From positions 124,001 through 188,000 of the forward strand of contig JAVFAS010000001.1 of assembly GCA_034002405.1 (NCBI GenBank): a DNA stretch of 64,000 nt, written 5' to 3'. The position numbers and the translations under genes were made by a program. This document shows, piece after piece, positions 43,236 through 52,254 of the stretch; position 1 is the first letter of the stretch, and each line of letters begins with the position of its first letter. The DNA is from SZUA-365 sp034002405 (lineage in GTDB: Bacteria > Bacteroidota > Ignavibacteria > SZUA-365). The notes beneath the pieces are model-generated. The model was not told the origin of the DNA, made no database searches, and saw only the letters and a list, made by a program, of their open reading frames with translations.

Positions 43236-44417
43236 ATGCAGAATTCGCATGGCATCGCTCTTTGCTGCACGACGCACGCAATGGGCGGCATTGAACTGAA
43301 TGTTCGTCGCCTCGCGCGCTGGCTGAATGCACGGGGACATCACTGCGTCATCGTGGCGGCACAGGATTCGCCGTTGCACCATGGTGCCGCGGCCGACGGG
43401 ACCGATTGTCTCGCGATCCCGGCACGCAGCCGCTACACCGTGTTCGGCGATGCACGACTGCTCGCACGTCGATTCCACGATACCGGCATCGATACACTCA
43501 TCTTGAACGCCAACCGCGATTTGCTGCTGGGAGTGCTCGCCAAGCGGCGGAGCCGGAACGCCCTCCGCCTTCTGCAAATCCAGCACATGCAGATCGGCCG
43601 CCCGAAGCGCGATGCCATCCATCGCTGGCAGCACCGGCAACTCGATGCCTGGCTGGCGCCGCTGCCCACGCTCGCCGCGCAGACGCAACGGTTGACGGCC
43701 GTGCCGCCGGATCGCATCCACCTCGTTCCTCTCGGCATCGAGCTCGCCCCGCTGCTTGCCGCGCCGACCAGGTCCGCCGCGCGGGCGGCATTGCATCTCC
43801 CGTCCGAGGCCTTCATCGCCGGCGTGATCGGTCGACTCGATCGAGGAAAAGGACAGGAATATCTTCTTCGCGCCGTCGCCCGGCTGCGTGCCGACGGCCA
43901 TGACATCCATGTGCTGCTTGTCGGCGAGGAGACACGCGGGGAACGGCAGGGATACGCGCGCGAACTGGCGCTGCTCGCGGAGTCCCTGCGATTGACCAAT
44001 CATGTGCATTTTCGCGGTTTCGTCGCGGATGTCCCCACCGCCTACGCCGCGTTGGATGTCTTCACGCTGACCTCTCTGTCCGAAACCTACGGCATGGTCA
44101 CGATCGAGGCGATGGCGGCCGGCTGTCCGGTGATCGCGACCGACAGCGGCGGGACCCCCGATCTGCTCACGCTCGGGCAGGAAGCGCCGGCGATGGGGCC
44201 ACGCACCGGCAGCAACGGAACGGTGGGGCAGGCGCTGCTCGTCCCTCCCGGTGATGCCGACGCGTTGGAACGCGCCCTCCTGCGATTCATGACGGAACGA
44301 GGCCTTGCCGAAACCCTGCGTGAAAACGGACGCCGGCACGCACTCCGTCATTTCAGCCATGACACGCAGTGCGCCGCGATCGAAGAACTTCTCGACTCTC
44401 TCCCTCGCGCGCACTGA
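43236..44417 (+). CDS. Glycosyltransferase, GT4-like
   Basis: 393 residues, GT-B fold. N-terminal GGIELNVRRLARWLNARGH; C-terminal nucleotide-sugar domain with IGRLDRGKGQEYLLRAV, VHFRGFVADVPTAYAALDVF and the EX7E motif in SETYGMVTIEAMAAGCPVIA. It transfers a sugar from a nucleotide donor to glycan or lipid. ATG 43236 was chosen over an in-frame TTG two codons earlier. It is followed by a GC-rich hairpin overlapping its stop. Confidence 0.92.
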   Translation: MQNSHGIALCCTTHAMGGIELNVRRLARWLNARGHHCVIVAAQDSPLHHGAAADGTDCLAIPARSRYTVFGDARLLARRFHDTGIDTLILNANRDLLLGVLAKRRSRNALRLLQIQHMQIGRPKRDAIHRWQHRQLDAWLAPLPTLAAQTQRLTAVPPDRIHLVPLGIELAPLLAAPTRSAARAALHLPSEAFIAGVIGRLDRGKGQEYLLRAVARLRADGHDIHVLLVGEETRGERQGYARELALLAESLRLTNHVHFRGFVADVPTAYAALDVFTLTSLSETYGMVTIEAMAAGCPVIATDSGGTPDLLTLGQEAPAMGPRTGSNGTVGQALLVPPGDADALERALLRFMTERGLAETLRENGRRHALRHFSHDTQCAAIEELLDSLPRAH

Positions 44418-44434
44418 GCACACCGCGTGCGCGC
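44407..44434 (+). terminator. GC-rich hairpin over the stop codon of the GT4 gene
   Basis: GCGCGCAC (44407-44414) pairs with GTGCGCGC (44427-44434) around a 12-nt loop. It includes the stop codon and has no T tract; possible mRNA stabiliser or weak terminator. Confidence 0.4.
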
Positions 44435-44548
44435 ACGAAACAGGCCTCGCGCCTCTCGCGGCGCGGGGCGAACGTATTTCGTCCGTTTCGTGTTTTTTCT
44501 TTCTCCCGACTTTTATGTCCCGTCCCACCAGCAGAAAGAGTAGCTCGC

Positions 44549-44995
44549 ATGAATACACCCATTCCCCTCCTGGTCGCCGTCGTCTTCCTCGTCGCCTGCA
44601 ACACGGAGAAGCCCGCCGCCGATGCCACCGCGACACCGCAGCCATCCGCCACCGCGCAGAGCGCCGCCCCACGCGATGTCAGCACGGCGACACTGGTCGC
44701 GATCGATGAGGATATCCAACCCTATGCCGACGCGGTCGATGCCGCCAGGGAAGCATACGAAGCCGAGGCCAGCGACGCCGCCAAGGCCGCGCTCGTCAAG
44801 GCGTATGTCGATTTCGGCGATTACATGCAGTATGACAGCAGCGTCTCGCCCCGCCAGGGCAAGTATCACCGGGCTCTGCTCGAGTATCGCCACGCGCTCG
44901 ATCTCGAGCCCGGCAATGCGAACGTGCTCGGTGAAATTGCCCAGATCGAGGAAATCTACCGCGGCATGGGTCGCCCGATCCCGGGCGGGGAATAA
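44549..44995 (+). CDS. Small lipoprotein with helical TPR-like segment
   Basis: 148 residues. Lipoprotein signal with lipobox FLVAC, an Ala/Thr/Pro linker, then an alpha-helical part (AALVKAYVDFGDYMQ, YHRALLEYRHALDLEPGNANVLGEIAQIEEIY) that resembles one or two TPR units. It probably sits at the outer or inner membrane. It ends 6 nt before a convergent glycosyltransferase gene. Confidence 0.75.
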   Translation: MNTPIPLLVAVVFLVACNTEKPAADATATPQPSATAQSAAPRDVSTATLVAIDEDIQPYADAVDAAREAYEAEASDAAKAALVKAYVDFGDYMQYDSSVSPRQGKYHRALLEYRHALDLEPGNANVLGEIAQIEEIYRGMGRPIPGGE

Positions 44996-45001
44996 GTCAC
45001 G

Positions 45002-46081
45002 TTACCGTCGCAGGATCTCCCGGTACACCGCGGCGGTTTCGGCACACATCCGATCCTGACCGTGCAGCCCACGGACAATTGATTGTCCCGCGATTCCCAT
45101 GCGCCGCATGCGTGCGGGCTCGGCGATCGCGACGCGCAGGGCGCCCGCCAGAGCGGGCGCATCGCCCGGCGGCACCGTCCATCCGCTCTCCCCGTGCCGG
45201 ACGAGTTCGCGGAGTACGGGAAGATCACTGGCGATGACGGGGACAGCCGAGGCCAGGGCTTCGAGTACGATGTACGGTGCGCTGTCAAGAGCAATCGACG
45301 GAAACAGCAGCGCCGTCGCTCCCGCGATGCGCGGGAGCGGGTCCGTCACATAGCCATGGACGCGTATCGGCATTCCATGCAGCGTCGAGGCGATCTGCTC
45401 GGACATCCACGCGCGCAGCGGACCGTCCCCGAGAATGTCGATTTCGGGCAGCTCGCCTCCCGCCGCATGCAACAGCCCCAGGGCCTCGACCAGAACACGG
45501 ATGCCCTTTTCCTCGCACAGTCGTCCCGCGAAACAAAAACGCGGATGAGTTTCCTCATTTCGGATTTCCATTTCCGGTATATCCACGCCGTGACGCACGA
45601 CCGTGATGCGTCCGCGCCCGGCACGACGGACATGCGCACGGAAGTGGTCCCGCACGATGGCCGAGGGCGCGAGGATGTCGCGCGGATAGAACGGGAAACG
45701 GCGCAGGTCCTCGAATACATTGTGCGCGGTGTACAATCGGGCCGTGTTCCGGCCGCGCGTGGCAAGATCACCCAGCAGGGCCGCATACCGGCTGTGTTCA
45801 TGCACCAGCGCGACATTCTCGCGACGCAGCAGCGCTCGTAGCACGCGCACGCTTTCGAAGAAGCCCGCGGCGGATTTCCGCGTCCCCGACGCGTCGTACA
45901 GTGGCAGGGGATACACATCCGGATCACCACCCCGTGGATCACCGGACGGGAGCCAGGCGGCGATCAGGCTGCGGACGCCATGCGCGGCAAGACCCCGCCG
46001 CAGATCGAGCACATGCCGGCGCACGCCACCCCATTGCAGGCTGTTGACCAGATGCAGCACCGTGATCGGTGATTCCGTCAC
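45002..46081 (-). CDS. Glycosyltransferase, GT4-like
   Basis: 359 residues from GTG 46081. GT-B fold: N-terminal VLHLVNSLQWGGVRRHVLDLRRGL and the sugar-nucleotide domain FCFAGRLCEEKGIRVLVEAL with DX7E variant DSAPYIVLEALASAVPVIAS. The GTG start overlaps the stop of the upstream GH13 gene by 4 nt (GTGA), so the two are translationally coupled. The acceptor is unknown. Confidence 0.88.
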   Translation of the reverse strand: MTESPITVLHLVNSLQWGGVRRHVLDLRRGLAAHGVRSLIAAWLPSGDPRGGDPDVYPLPLYDASGTRKSAAGFFESVRVLRALLRRENVALVHEHSRYAALLGDLATRGRNTARLYTAHNVFEDLRRFPFYPRDILAPSAIVRDHFRAHVRRAGRGRITVVRHGVDIPEMEIRNEETHPRFCFAGRLCEEKGIRVLVEALGLLHAAGGELPEIDILGDGPLRAWMSEQIASTLHGMPIRVHGYVTDPLPRIAGATALLFPSIALDSAPYIVLEALASAVPVIASDLPVLRELVRHGESGWTVPPGDAPALAGALRVAIAEPARMRRMGIAGQSIVRGLHGQDRMCAETAAVYREILRR

Positions 46082-47775
46082 GCCCCGTCTCCTCTCATGC
46101 CCCGGAGAGGGGAGTCGGCATGGATGCCATGGCGCTCCCCCGGATGGGATGCGCGCGCGTGCCCAGGCACGGGCAGCATCCAGGCAGCGCGGCCGGCGTG
46201 CAGCGTCAGGATGCGTCCCTCTTCCAGCACTCCGGCATCCGGCGGCCACAGCCGCCAGCGTCCGTCCGACGGCGCGGACCAGCGCAAATCCCCCGGACCG
46301 CCATTATACAGGATATACGCATCCATATGTCCGAGACTCCGGCGCACGGCGATCATCCGCCGCGCCGTATCGACGTCCGCCACCGTGCAGGAGCCATGCC
46401 GGAGAATGCGCGACGCCGCGCGCCGGGCATTGAGTTCGGCGATCGCGCGAAACAGCGCCCCGTCGGTGGCAAAGCGGTCGCCGTTCGGCGCGGCGCCCTT
46501 CCACCCGTGAGCGAACATCGATTCACGGTTTTCCCAGTCGGGACCCAGGCCTCCCGGAAAGCCTTGCTCGGTGCCATAGTACAGCAGGGGAATTCCCGGC
46601 AATCCATACAGAACACACAGCGCCTCGCGGAGGCGGCGTTCATCCCCCGACGCGACGGCCAGGAAGCGCGCCATGTCATGATTGTCCACGAACAGCATCT
46701 GCCGCGAAAGCGCCGCCGGGGCATACCGTGAGAAATTCCGGATGCTCGTGGCGATCCGCGTCACCGGAGCATCGCGGGCGATGACATCGCGCAGTGCCTC
46801 GGCGACGCTGAAATTGAACACCGCGTCGAATCCACGTCGCCCGTCGGCGTCCGGTTTCGTGTACGGCGCGCAGATCGCATCGTCACCGGAAAACACTTCT
46901 CCGAAGATAAAAAAGTCTGTTTTTCCGATTCGTTCGGCATGCCGGCGCACCGCGGCCAGCCACGCATACCAGAACGGCATGTCGACATGCTTGACCGTGT
47001 CGACGCGAAACCCGTCGCAGCCGGTCTGCTCGAGCCACCAGGTCCAGATCCGTATCATGGCGGCGAGCACGCGCGGGTCCTCGGTCCGCAAGTCGTCGAG
47101 GCCGCCGGGCAATTCACCCAGCACCTGGTAGGGATCGCGCCATTCCTTGACTTCCCCGAAATTGTGGTACAGTGACAGGTCCTGCAGTTCGACGGGCGTG
47201 GGCTTTTGTGCGGGATCCTTCCAGACGAGCGTGTAACCCGCGTCGTTCCACGCGTGACCGCCTTCCACGGTCCCGATCAGCGGCCCGGTATGATTGCACA
47301 CGACATCCAGATACACCCGCATACCGCGCGCGTGGGCGGAACAGACGAGCTGTTTGAGGTCGTCCATCGTGCCGAGCCGTGGATCGACACGTTGGAAATG
47401 CTGGATCCAGTAGCCGTGGAACGCGCCGGGGACATTCATCTGCACGGGCGTGATCCACAGTGCATTGATACCGAGTTGCCGCAGATAGGGCAGACGCCGC
47501 GCGATGCCGCGCAAATCGCCCCCCTGCACGGCAAGCGGGTTGGACGGATCGCTGCGTCCATTGGCGTCGTTGTTCGCGCGGTCTCCGTCATCGAAACGGT
47601 CGGGCATGACCAGGTACATGCGAAGATCGTCGAGCGGCGGGAGGACCGGGCGCGCATCGCCGAGAAGGAGGAGCAACAGCACCGCGATGCATCCCGTGAT
47701 GATCAGGAATCCGCCACCGCGGACGAGAGGATGCGTGCTGTCCATGTGCGCTGCCCCGTGAGACGGTGAGTGCAT
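46078..47775 (-). CDS. Membrane-anchored GH13 (alpha-amylase family) enzyme
   Basis: 565 residues. One N-terminal TM anchor (FLIITGCIAVLLLLLLG) precedes a (beta/alpha)8 barrel starting MYLVMPDRFDDGD. All GH13 regions are present: VYLDVVCNHTG, GFRVDTVKH (nucleophile Asp), FIFGEVFSG (acid/base Glu), FVDNHDMARF. It acts on alpha-glucans outside the cytoplasmic membrane. ATG 47775 was chosen for its GGA upstream; 47745 is also possible. It is divergent from the NtrB-like kinase with only ~40 nt between. Confidence 0.9.
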   Translation of the reverse strand: MHSPSHGAAHMDSTHPLVRGGGFLIITGCIAVLLLLLLGDARPVLPPLDDLRMYLVMPDRFDDGDRANNDANGRSDPSNPLAVQGGDLRGIARRLPYLRQLGINALWITPVQMNVPGAFHGYWIQHFQRVDPRLGTMDDLKQLVCSAHARGMRVYLDVVCNHTGPLIGTVEGGHAWNDAGYTLVWKDPAQKPTPVELQDLSLYHNFGEVKEWRDPYQVLGELPGGLDDLRTEDPRVLAAMIRIWTWWLEQTGCDGFRVDTVKHVDMPFWYAWLAAVRRHAERIGKTDFFIFGEVFSGDDAICAPYTKPDADGRRGFDAVFNFSVAEALRDVIARDAPVTRIATSIRNFSRYAPAALSRQMLFVDNHDMARFLAVASGDERRLREALCVLYGLPGIPLLYYGTEQGFPGGLGPDWENRESMFAHGWKGAAPNGDRFATDGALFRAIAELNARRAASRILRHGSCTVADVDTARRMIAVRRSLGHMDAYILYNGGPGDLRWSAPSDGRWRLWPPDAGVLEEGRILTLHAGRAAWMLPVPGHARASHPGERHGIHADSPLRGMRGDGA

Positions 47776-47816
47776 TTTGTTTCCGTGCATGTTAATATGC
47801 CGTGAAGAGTTCACTC

Positions 47817-49874
47817 ATGCAACGCACACGCACCCTTTCCTCCCGATCTCGTCTGCTTGTTCTCGGACTGGCGGTTCTCGCCGTGGCGGTGACGTTTTTC
47901 GTCTGGTTCGAGGTCACGCAGAGCCGGGAGGAATTGTTGCGTTTCGTCGAGGCCGAAGCCGCGGTTCTCATCGCCACGGTCAACCGGGGATCGGAAACCA
48001 CCATCGCGGCGAACGCGGAACTCGAACGTGCACTGGTGCATCGCCTCCGTCTGGCGGCACGTGTGATCGACCGGGAGACGACGCTGTTCGCGTCCACCCG
48101 TTTCGACGCCGTCGCACGGGATCTGGACGTCGACCGGATCCAGATCATTGACGGAGCGGGACGCATCACCGCCGGCACGGATATCGTTGCCTCGGTGTCA
48201 TCCTCGCCTCCCGACACATCGGAGGTGTTCGCGGATGTTGTGCGTCCGGTCCTCGACGGCCGGTACAGCTGGCTTGCGCAGGGCGGCGTGCGACTGGCGG
48301 ACAACGAGCAGGAGCTGTTCATCCTCGTGCACGAGCGGCACCGCGCTCCCGGCGCGGTGCTTGTCGGCATTTCCTCCACGGCGATGCTTGACATGCGTCT
48401 GCGTCTCGGTATCGGCACGCTGCTGCGGGATATCGGGGCGACGTCCGCCCTCGCATTCGTGGTGCTGCAGGACGACCATGGGATTCTCACCGCCAGCGAA
48501 GGCATCCGGGAGATGCGCGCGATCGCCGACGACCCCTTCCTTCGCGACGCGCTCGACGATGACCGCACCCATTCGCGCATCCGTGACCACGCGGGTGTGC
48601 CGGTCTTTGAAGTCGTCAAGCGCCTGCACCGAGGCGAGGAGCCGCCCGCGCTGATGCGGATCGGACTTTCCCTCGACCTGGTCCGCGACATCCAGCAGCG
48701 GTCGATGCACCGCGTCATCTTCATCGCCGTCGGATTCTTCATCACCGCGGCCATCCTGCTCATCCTGCTGTACACCCGGCAGCGATACGGTGCCCTGCGT
48801 CAGGAGCATCGCCGCATTCGCGGATATACGGATCTTGTCCTCGACAATATCAACGACGCCGTCGTGGCCACCGATGCCGTCGGCACGGTGACGGTGCTCA
48901 ACCAGGCCGCCGCCCGGATGCTCGGGCTTTCGGATGGCGACGGCGTGGGCCGACGCTGCGGTGATCTGTGTCCCGGGGATGTCTTCCTCCTGCGGCACAC
49001 CCGCGAATCCGCGGCGGCGGTACCGTACGCCGAGACCTCGCTGACGCGTCCGAGCGGCGAAACCCGGATGCTGGCCGTGAGTACGTCGGTGATCCGGGAC
49101 GAAGCGGGCGCGGTCGAGACACTCGTCGCCATCGCGCGTGACATGACCGAACAGCAGCGGATCCGCGAGCAACTGCAGCGCAAGGACCGGGTGACCGCGA
49201 TGGGAGAACTCGCCGGCGGTATCGCGCATGAAATCCGCAATCCCCTCAATGCCATCAGCATCATCGCGCAGCGCTTCCAGCACGAGTTCACCCCGGCCGA
49301 CGGCGCGGACGAATACGCCGAATTGACGCGGACCATCCGTTCGGAAGTGCAGCGCGTCAATTCCATCATCACGCAATTCCTCGAATTCGCGCGTCCACCA
49401 CGGCTCGTGCCGCGGCCGTGCGAGCTCATTCCCCTCATTACCGAAAGTCTCGCGCTCGTGCGCAGTCAGGCCGCGGCGCGGCAGGTTCAGATGCCCCTGA
49501 TCGCCGATGCGGAACTCGTGATCTCCGCGGACCGGGAGAAGCTGTTACAGGCCCTGCTCAACATCTATCAAAACGCCCTCGAGGCCCTCCCCGACGCAGG
49601 CATCATCAAGACCGTCGCATGCCGCAGCGGCGACCGTGTCTCCGTTTCCATCGCCGACAATGGTCCGGGCATGCCCGAGGAGGTGCGACGCAAGATCTTC
49701 AACCTCTATTTCACGACGAAATCCACCGGCACCGGACTCGGATTGAGCATCGTCCATCAGATCATCAGTGAACATGGTGGCGAAATCCGTGTCGCGAGCA
49801 ATGAACACGGAGGCACGACCTTCCAGATCCTGCTGCCCCTGGCACCGCCCACCGCCGCCACCGGAAAATCCTGA
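47817..49874 (+). CDS. NtrB-like sensor histidine kinase
   Basis: 685 residues. TM1 near residues 10-32 and TM2 near 299-321 bracket a ~265-residue periplasmic sensor. A PAS domain (YTDLVLDNINDAVVATDAVG) follows, then HisKA with His471 in ELAGGIAHEIRNPLNAIS and HATPase_c with DNGPGMPEE and GTGLGLSIVHQI. This is the architecture of kinases that pair with sigma-54 activators. ATG 47817 has GAAGAG upstream. The response regulator gene starts 51 nt downstream. Confidence 0.95.
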   Translation: MQRTRTLSSRSRLLVLGLAVLAVAVTFFVWFEVTQSREELLRFVEAEAAVLIATVNRGSETTIAANAELERALVHRLRLAARVIDRETTLFASTRFDAVARDLDVDRIQIIDGAGRITAGTDIVASVSSSPPDTSEVFADVVRPVLDGRYSWLAQGGVRLADNEQELFILVHERHRAPGAVLVGISSTAMLDMRLRLGIGTLLRDIGATSALAFVVLQDDHGILTASEGIREMRAIADDPFLRDALDDDRTHSRIRDHAGVPVFEVVKRLHRGEEPPALMRIGLSLDLVRDIQQRSMHRVIFIAVGFFITAAILLILLYTRQRYGALRQEHRRIRGYTDLVLDNINDAVVATDAVGTVTVLNQAAARMLGLSDGDGVGRRCGDLCPGDVFLLRHTRESAAAVPYAETSLTRPSGETRMLAVSTSVIRDEAGAVETLVAIARDMTEQQRIREQLQRKDRVTAMGELAGGIAHEIRNPLNAISIIAQRFQHEFTPADGADEYAELTRTIRSEVQRVNSIITQFLEFARPPRLVPRPCELIPLITESLALVRSQAAARQVQMPLIADAELVISADREKLLQALLNIYQNALEALPDAGIIKTVACRSGDRVSVSIADNGPGMPEEVRRKIFNLYFTTKSTGTGLGLSIVHQIISEHGGEIRVASNEHGGTTFQILLPLAPPTAATGKS

Positions 49875-49925
49875 TCGAGGTTGGCGCATCGTACAGCAAG
49901 AAACATCCCGACCACCGAGGCATGC

Positions 49926-51293
49926 ATGAGCGAATTTTCCATTCTGATCGTGGACGACGAAGAGGCGCAGCGCAAGGCGATCGCGGGTTTCCTGCGAAAG
50001 CAGGGCTTCACGGTCGCGGAGGCGCCGAACGGTACCACCGCGGTTCGCCATGTGGACGGCAACCCGGTCGATCTCCTGCTGACGGATTTTCGCATGCCCG
50101 ACATGACGGGCCTGGAGGTGCTCGACCGCGTCCGCGCCATCAACCCCGATATCCCCGTTGTCGTACTCACCGCGTATGGCAGCATCGAGACCGCAGTGGA
50201 TATCATGAAGCATGGGGCCTTCGACTACCTGCAGAAGCCAGTGGAACTCGAGGAGCTGCTGCTGATCATCCGTCGCGCCCGCGAGCACCGAATGCTCGTG
50301 TCCGAGAACAAGCTCCTGCGCCAGCAACTCGCCGAACGGTACTCCTTCGACAATATCATTTCGCGCAGTGGAGCGATGGAGCACGTGCTCAACACCGCGG
50401 GTCGCGTGGCACCGAGCAAGGCCTCCGTTCTCGTGCGCGGCGAAAGCGGGACGGGGAAGGAACTCATCGCCCGCGCCATTCACACGGCAAGCGGACGACG
50501 CGACCGTCCCTTTCTGGTCATCAACTGCGCGGCGCTGCCCGAATCACTGTTCGAAAGCGAACTTTTCGGACATGAGAAAGGGGCATTCACGGGTGCGGAG
50601 CGGCAACGCATTGGAAAGTTCGAGCAGGCGGACGGCGGAACGCTTTTTATCGACGAAGTCGGCGACATTCCTCTCGCGATCCAGGTGAAACTGCTGCGGG
50701 CACTGCAATTCGGACACATCGAGCGGGTCGGGGGTTCCGAGACCCTGCAACTCGACGTCCGCATCGTCGCCGCGACCAATCGCGATCTGGAGTCCATGAT
50801 CGCCGACGGCAGTTTTCGTGAAGATCTGTACTACCGTCTCAACGTCGTCACCATCCTTCTCCCCCCCTTGCGGAAACGCCGCGAGGATATCGCATTGCTG
50901 ACGGATGCGTTCGTCCGGAAATACGCCGACGCCAACGGAAAAGAGGTCCGTGGCATCTCCCGCGAAGCCATGGATCTGCTCACACGTCATGATTTTCCGG
51001 GCAATGTACGCGAACTCGAGAATATCATCCAGCGTGCGGTGGTACTCACCCGCGATGAAATCGTGACGACCGCGGATCTGCCGCCGACACTGCGGGAAGG
51101 AACCGTGCCGGAAGGCCTTCCCGAACATTCCATCTTCGAGCTTGGGGACCTGACCGCGCGGGTGGAATCGCTCGAAGACATCCTCATCGACAAGGCCCTC
51201 GCGCAGAGCGGTGGTAATCAGGTCAAAGCCGCGGCGCTGCTCAACATCTCGGAGCGGACGCTGCGCTACAAACGTGCGCGACGCCGCGGATGA
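49926..51293 (+). CDS. NtrC-family sigma-54-dependent response regulator
   Basis: 455 residues: receiver with Asp54 (LLLTDFRMPD), AAA+ domain with Walker A GESGTGKE, the sigma-54 contact loop GAFTGA and Walker B GGTLFIDEVGD, and a C-terminal Fis-type HTH (GNQVKAAALLNISERTLRYK). It activates sigma-54 RNA polymerase from upstream sites. A consensus sigma-54 promoter and a dyad lie directly downstream, ahead of the mini-protein genes. Start ATG 49926 follows GAGG. Confidence 0.97.
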   Translation: MSEFSILIVDDEEAQRKAIAGFLRKQGFTVAEAPNGTTAVRHVDGNPVDLLLTDFRMPDMTGLEVLDRVRAINPDIPVVVLTAYGSIETAVDIMKHGAFDYLQKPVELEELLLIIRRAREHRMLVSENKLLRQQLAERYSFDNIISRSGAMEHVLNTAGRVAPSKASVLVRGESGTGKELIARAIHTASGRRDRPFLVINCAALPESLFESELFGHEKGAFTGAERQRIGKFEQADGGTLFIDEVGDIPLAIQVKLLRALQFGHIERVGGSETLQLDVRIVAATNRDLESMIADGSFREDLYYRLNVVTILLPPLRKRREDIALLTDAFVRKYADANGKEVRGISREAMDLLTRHDFPGNVRELENIIQRAVVLTRDEIVTTADLPPTLREGTVPEGLPEHSIFELGDLTARVESLEDILIDKALAQSGGNQVKAAALLNISERTLRYKRARRRG

Positions 51294-51319
51294 TGCCGTG
51301 TGGATGCGCGTCCGTTTCA

Positions 51320-51360
51320 TTCGACAATCCTTGCCGGAGATCCTCGACGATATTGTCGAA
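51320..51360. promoter_or_regulatory. Candidate enhancer (UAS) sites for the NtrC-like regulator
   Basis: Half-sites TTCGACAAT (51320-51328) and ATTGTCGAA (51352-51360) form a perfect inverted pair. TCGACGATATTGTCGA (51344-51359) is itself a 14/16 palindrome. They sit 58-98 nt upstream of the -24 box, the expected range for bacterial enhancers. Confidence 0.65.
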
Positions 51361-51417
51361 CTTTTTCCGATCCCGAGCACAGACACGGAAAAACCACTGT
51401 ATTCGCATGATCAAGAC

Positions 51418-51433
51418 TGGCACGGGGATTGCA
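51418..51433 (+). promoter_or_regulatory. Sigma-54 promoter (-24/-12)
   Basis: TGGCACGGGGATTGCA matches the consensus TGGCACG-N4-TTGCA exactly, with GG and GC ten bases apart. It lies 40 nt before the first mini-protein ATG and just downstream of a sigma-54 activator gene. Confidence 0.92.
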
Positions 51434-51472
51434 TTTCATAATGGCGAACCTTCAATTCAACGTGAGGATATC

Positions 51473-51832
51473 ATGAAACAGATCTCTTTCCTCTTCGCCA
51501 TCGCGCTGTTGGTCGTTGCCGTGAGCGGCAGTGCGTTCGCGCAGGACAAGCCGGGCAACAAGGATGCCAAGGCCGCGGTGACGCAGTCCGGGCAGCAAAC
51601 CCCGGGTCCGCGCTTCATCGACGAGGACAACGACGGTATTTGCGATCATCAGAAAGACGGCACCGCGCGTCAGCGTCAAGGTGCCCGTCAGGGTGCCGGC
51701 AAGGGTGCCGGACAGGGTGCCGGCGACTGCACGGGCACCGCGCAGCGCCAGCGCCTGCGTGACGGCTCCTGCGGTGATGGTGGCGCCACACCGGCGGGCG
51801 TGCAGCGTCGCGGCCGCGCACAGGCAAAGTAA
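51473..51832 (+). CDS. Secreted mini-protein with DxDxDG motif (paralogue 1)
   Basis: 119 residues. Signal peptide ends SGSAFAQ. The mature part is a Gln/Gly/Lys-rich polypeptide with one Ca-binding-type motif FIDEDNDGICDHQ, a run of ARQGAGKGAGQGAGD and QRQRLRDGSCGDG. The start is supported by GAGGATATC upstream. It shares FxDEDxDGIxD and QRQRLR with the next gene, so they are paralogues. It is the first gene behind the sigma-54 promoter. Function unknown. Confidence 0.78.
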   Translation: MKQISFLFAIALLVVAVSGSAFAQDKPGNKDAKAAVTQSGQQTPGPRFIDEDNDGICDHQKDGTARQRQGARQGAGKGAGQGAGDCTGTAQRQRLRDGSCGDGGATPAGVQRRGRAQAK

Positions 51833-51839
51833 GGCAAGC

Positions 51840-51862
51840 GGCGGGCGGGATTCCCGCCCGCC
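51840..51862 (+). terminator. GC hairpin between mini-protein genes
   Basis: GGCGGGCGGG (51840-51849) pairs perfectly with CCCGCCCGCC (51853-51862) around ATT. It is followed by CTTTCCTCC without a proper T run; it may set different amounts of the two mini-proteins. Confidence 0.5.
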
Positions 51863-51900
51863 CTTTCCTCCTCCCACACACGATCAAACGGACTCCCGTC

Positions 51901-52254
51901 ATGAAATCCCTTCTTCTCCTCACCGCTCTTCTCCTGTGTTCGCTGACCGCGGCGGCCCAGGAACAGCCACGGAAAAAAGAACCGGCGACCCGGAATCAAC
52001 CGGCAGTCACGCAGCAGGGCACCACCACCGGTGCACAGCAGGGATTCGTGGACGAGGATGGTGACGGAATCAACGACCGCGGCGCGCACGCGGTCGATCA
52101 ACCCTCGGGTTCCTCCCAGCGGCAGCGCCTGCGCGTGCATCGCCGCGATCATTTCATCGATCAGGATGGTGACGGAATTCATGACGAACGCTGCGGTGGC
52201 ACCGGACTCCGCCGGACACAGCGGCATGGTGCGGCGAAAGGGGGCACGCAGTGA
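51901..52254 (+). CDS. Secreted mini-protein with two DxDxDG motifs (paralogue 2)
   Basis: 117 residues. Signal peptide ends SLTAAAQ. Two Ca-binding-type loops, FVDEDGDGINDRG and FIDQDGDGIHDERCGG, flank QRQRLRVHRRD. It is basic, with a Thr/Gln-rich N-terminus (TTTGAQQG). It follows its paralogue by 68 nt and overlaps the barrel gene by 4 nt (GTGA), indicating a single transcript. Function unknown. Confidence 0.78.
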   Translation: MKSLLLLTALLLCSLTAAAQEQPRKKEPATRNQPAVTQQGTTTGAQQGFVDEDGDGINDRGAHAVDQPSGSSQRQRLRVHRRDHFIDQDGDGIHDERCGGTGLRRTQRHGAAKGGTQ

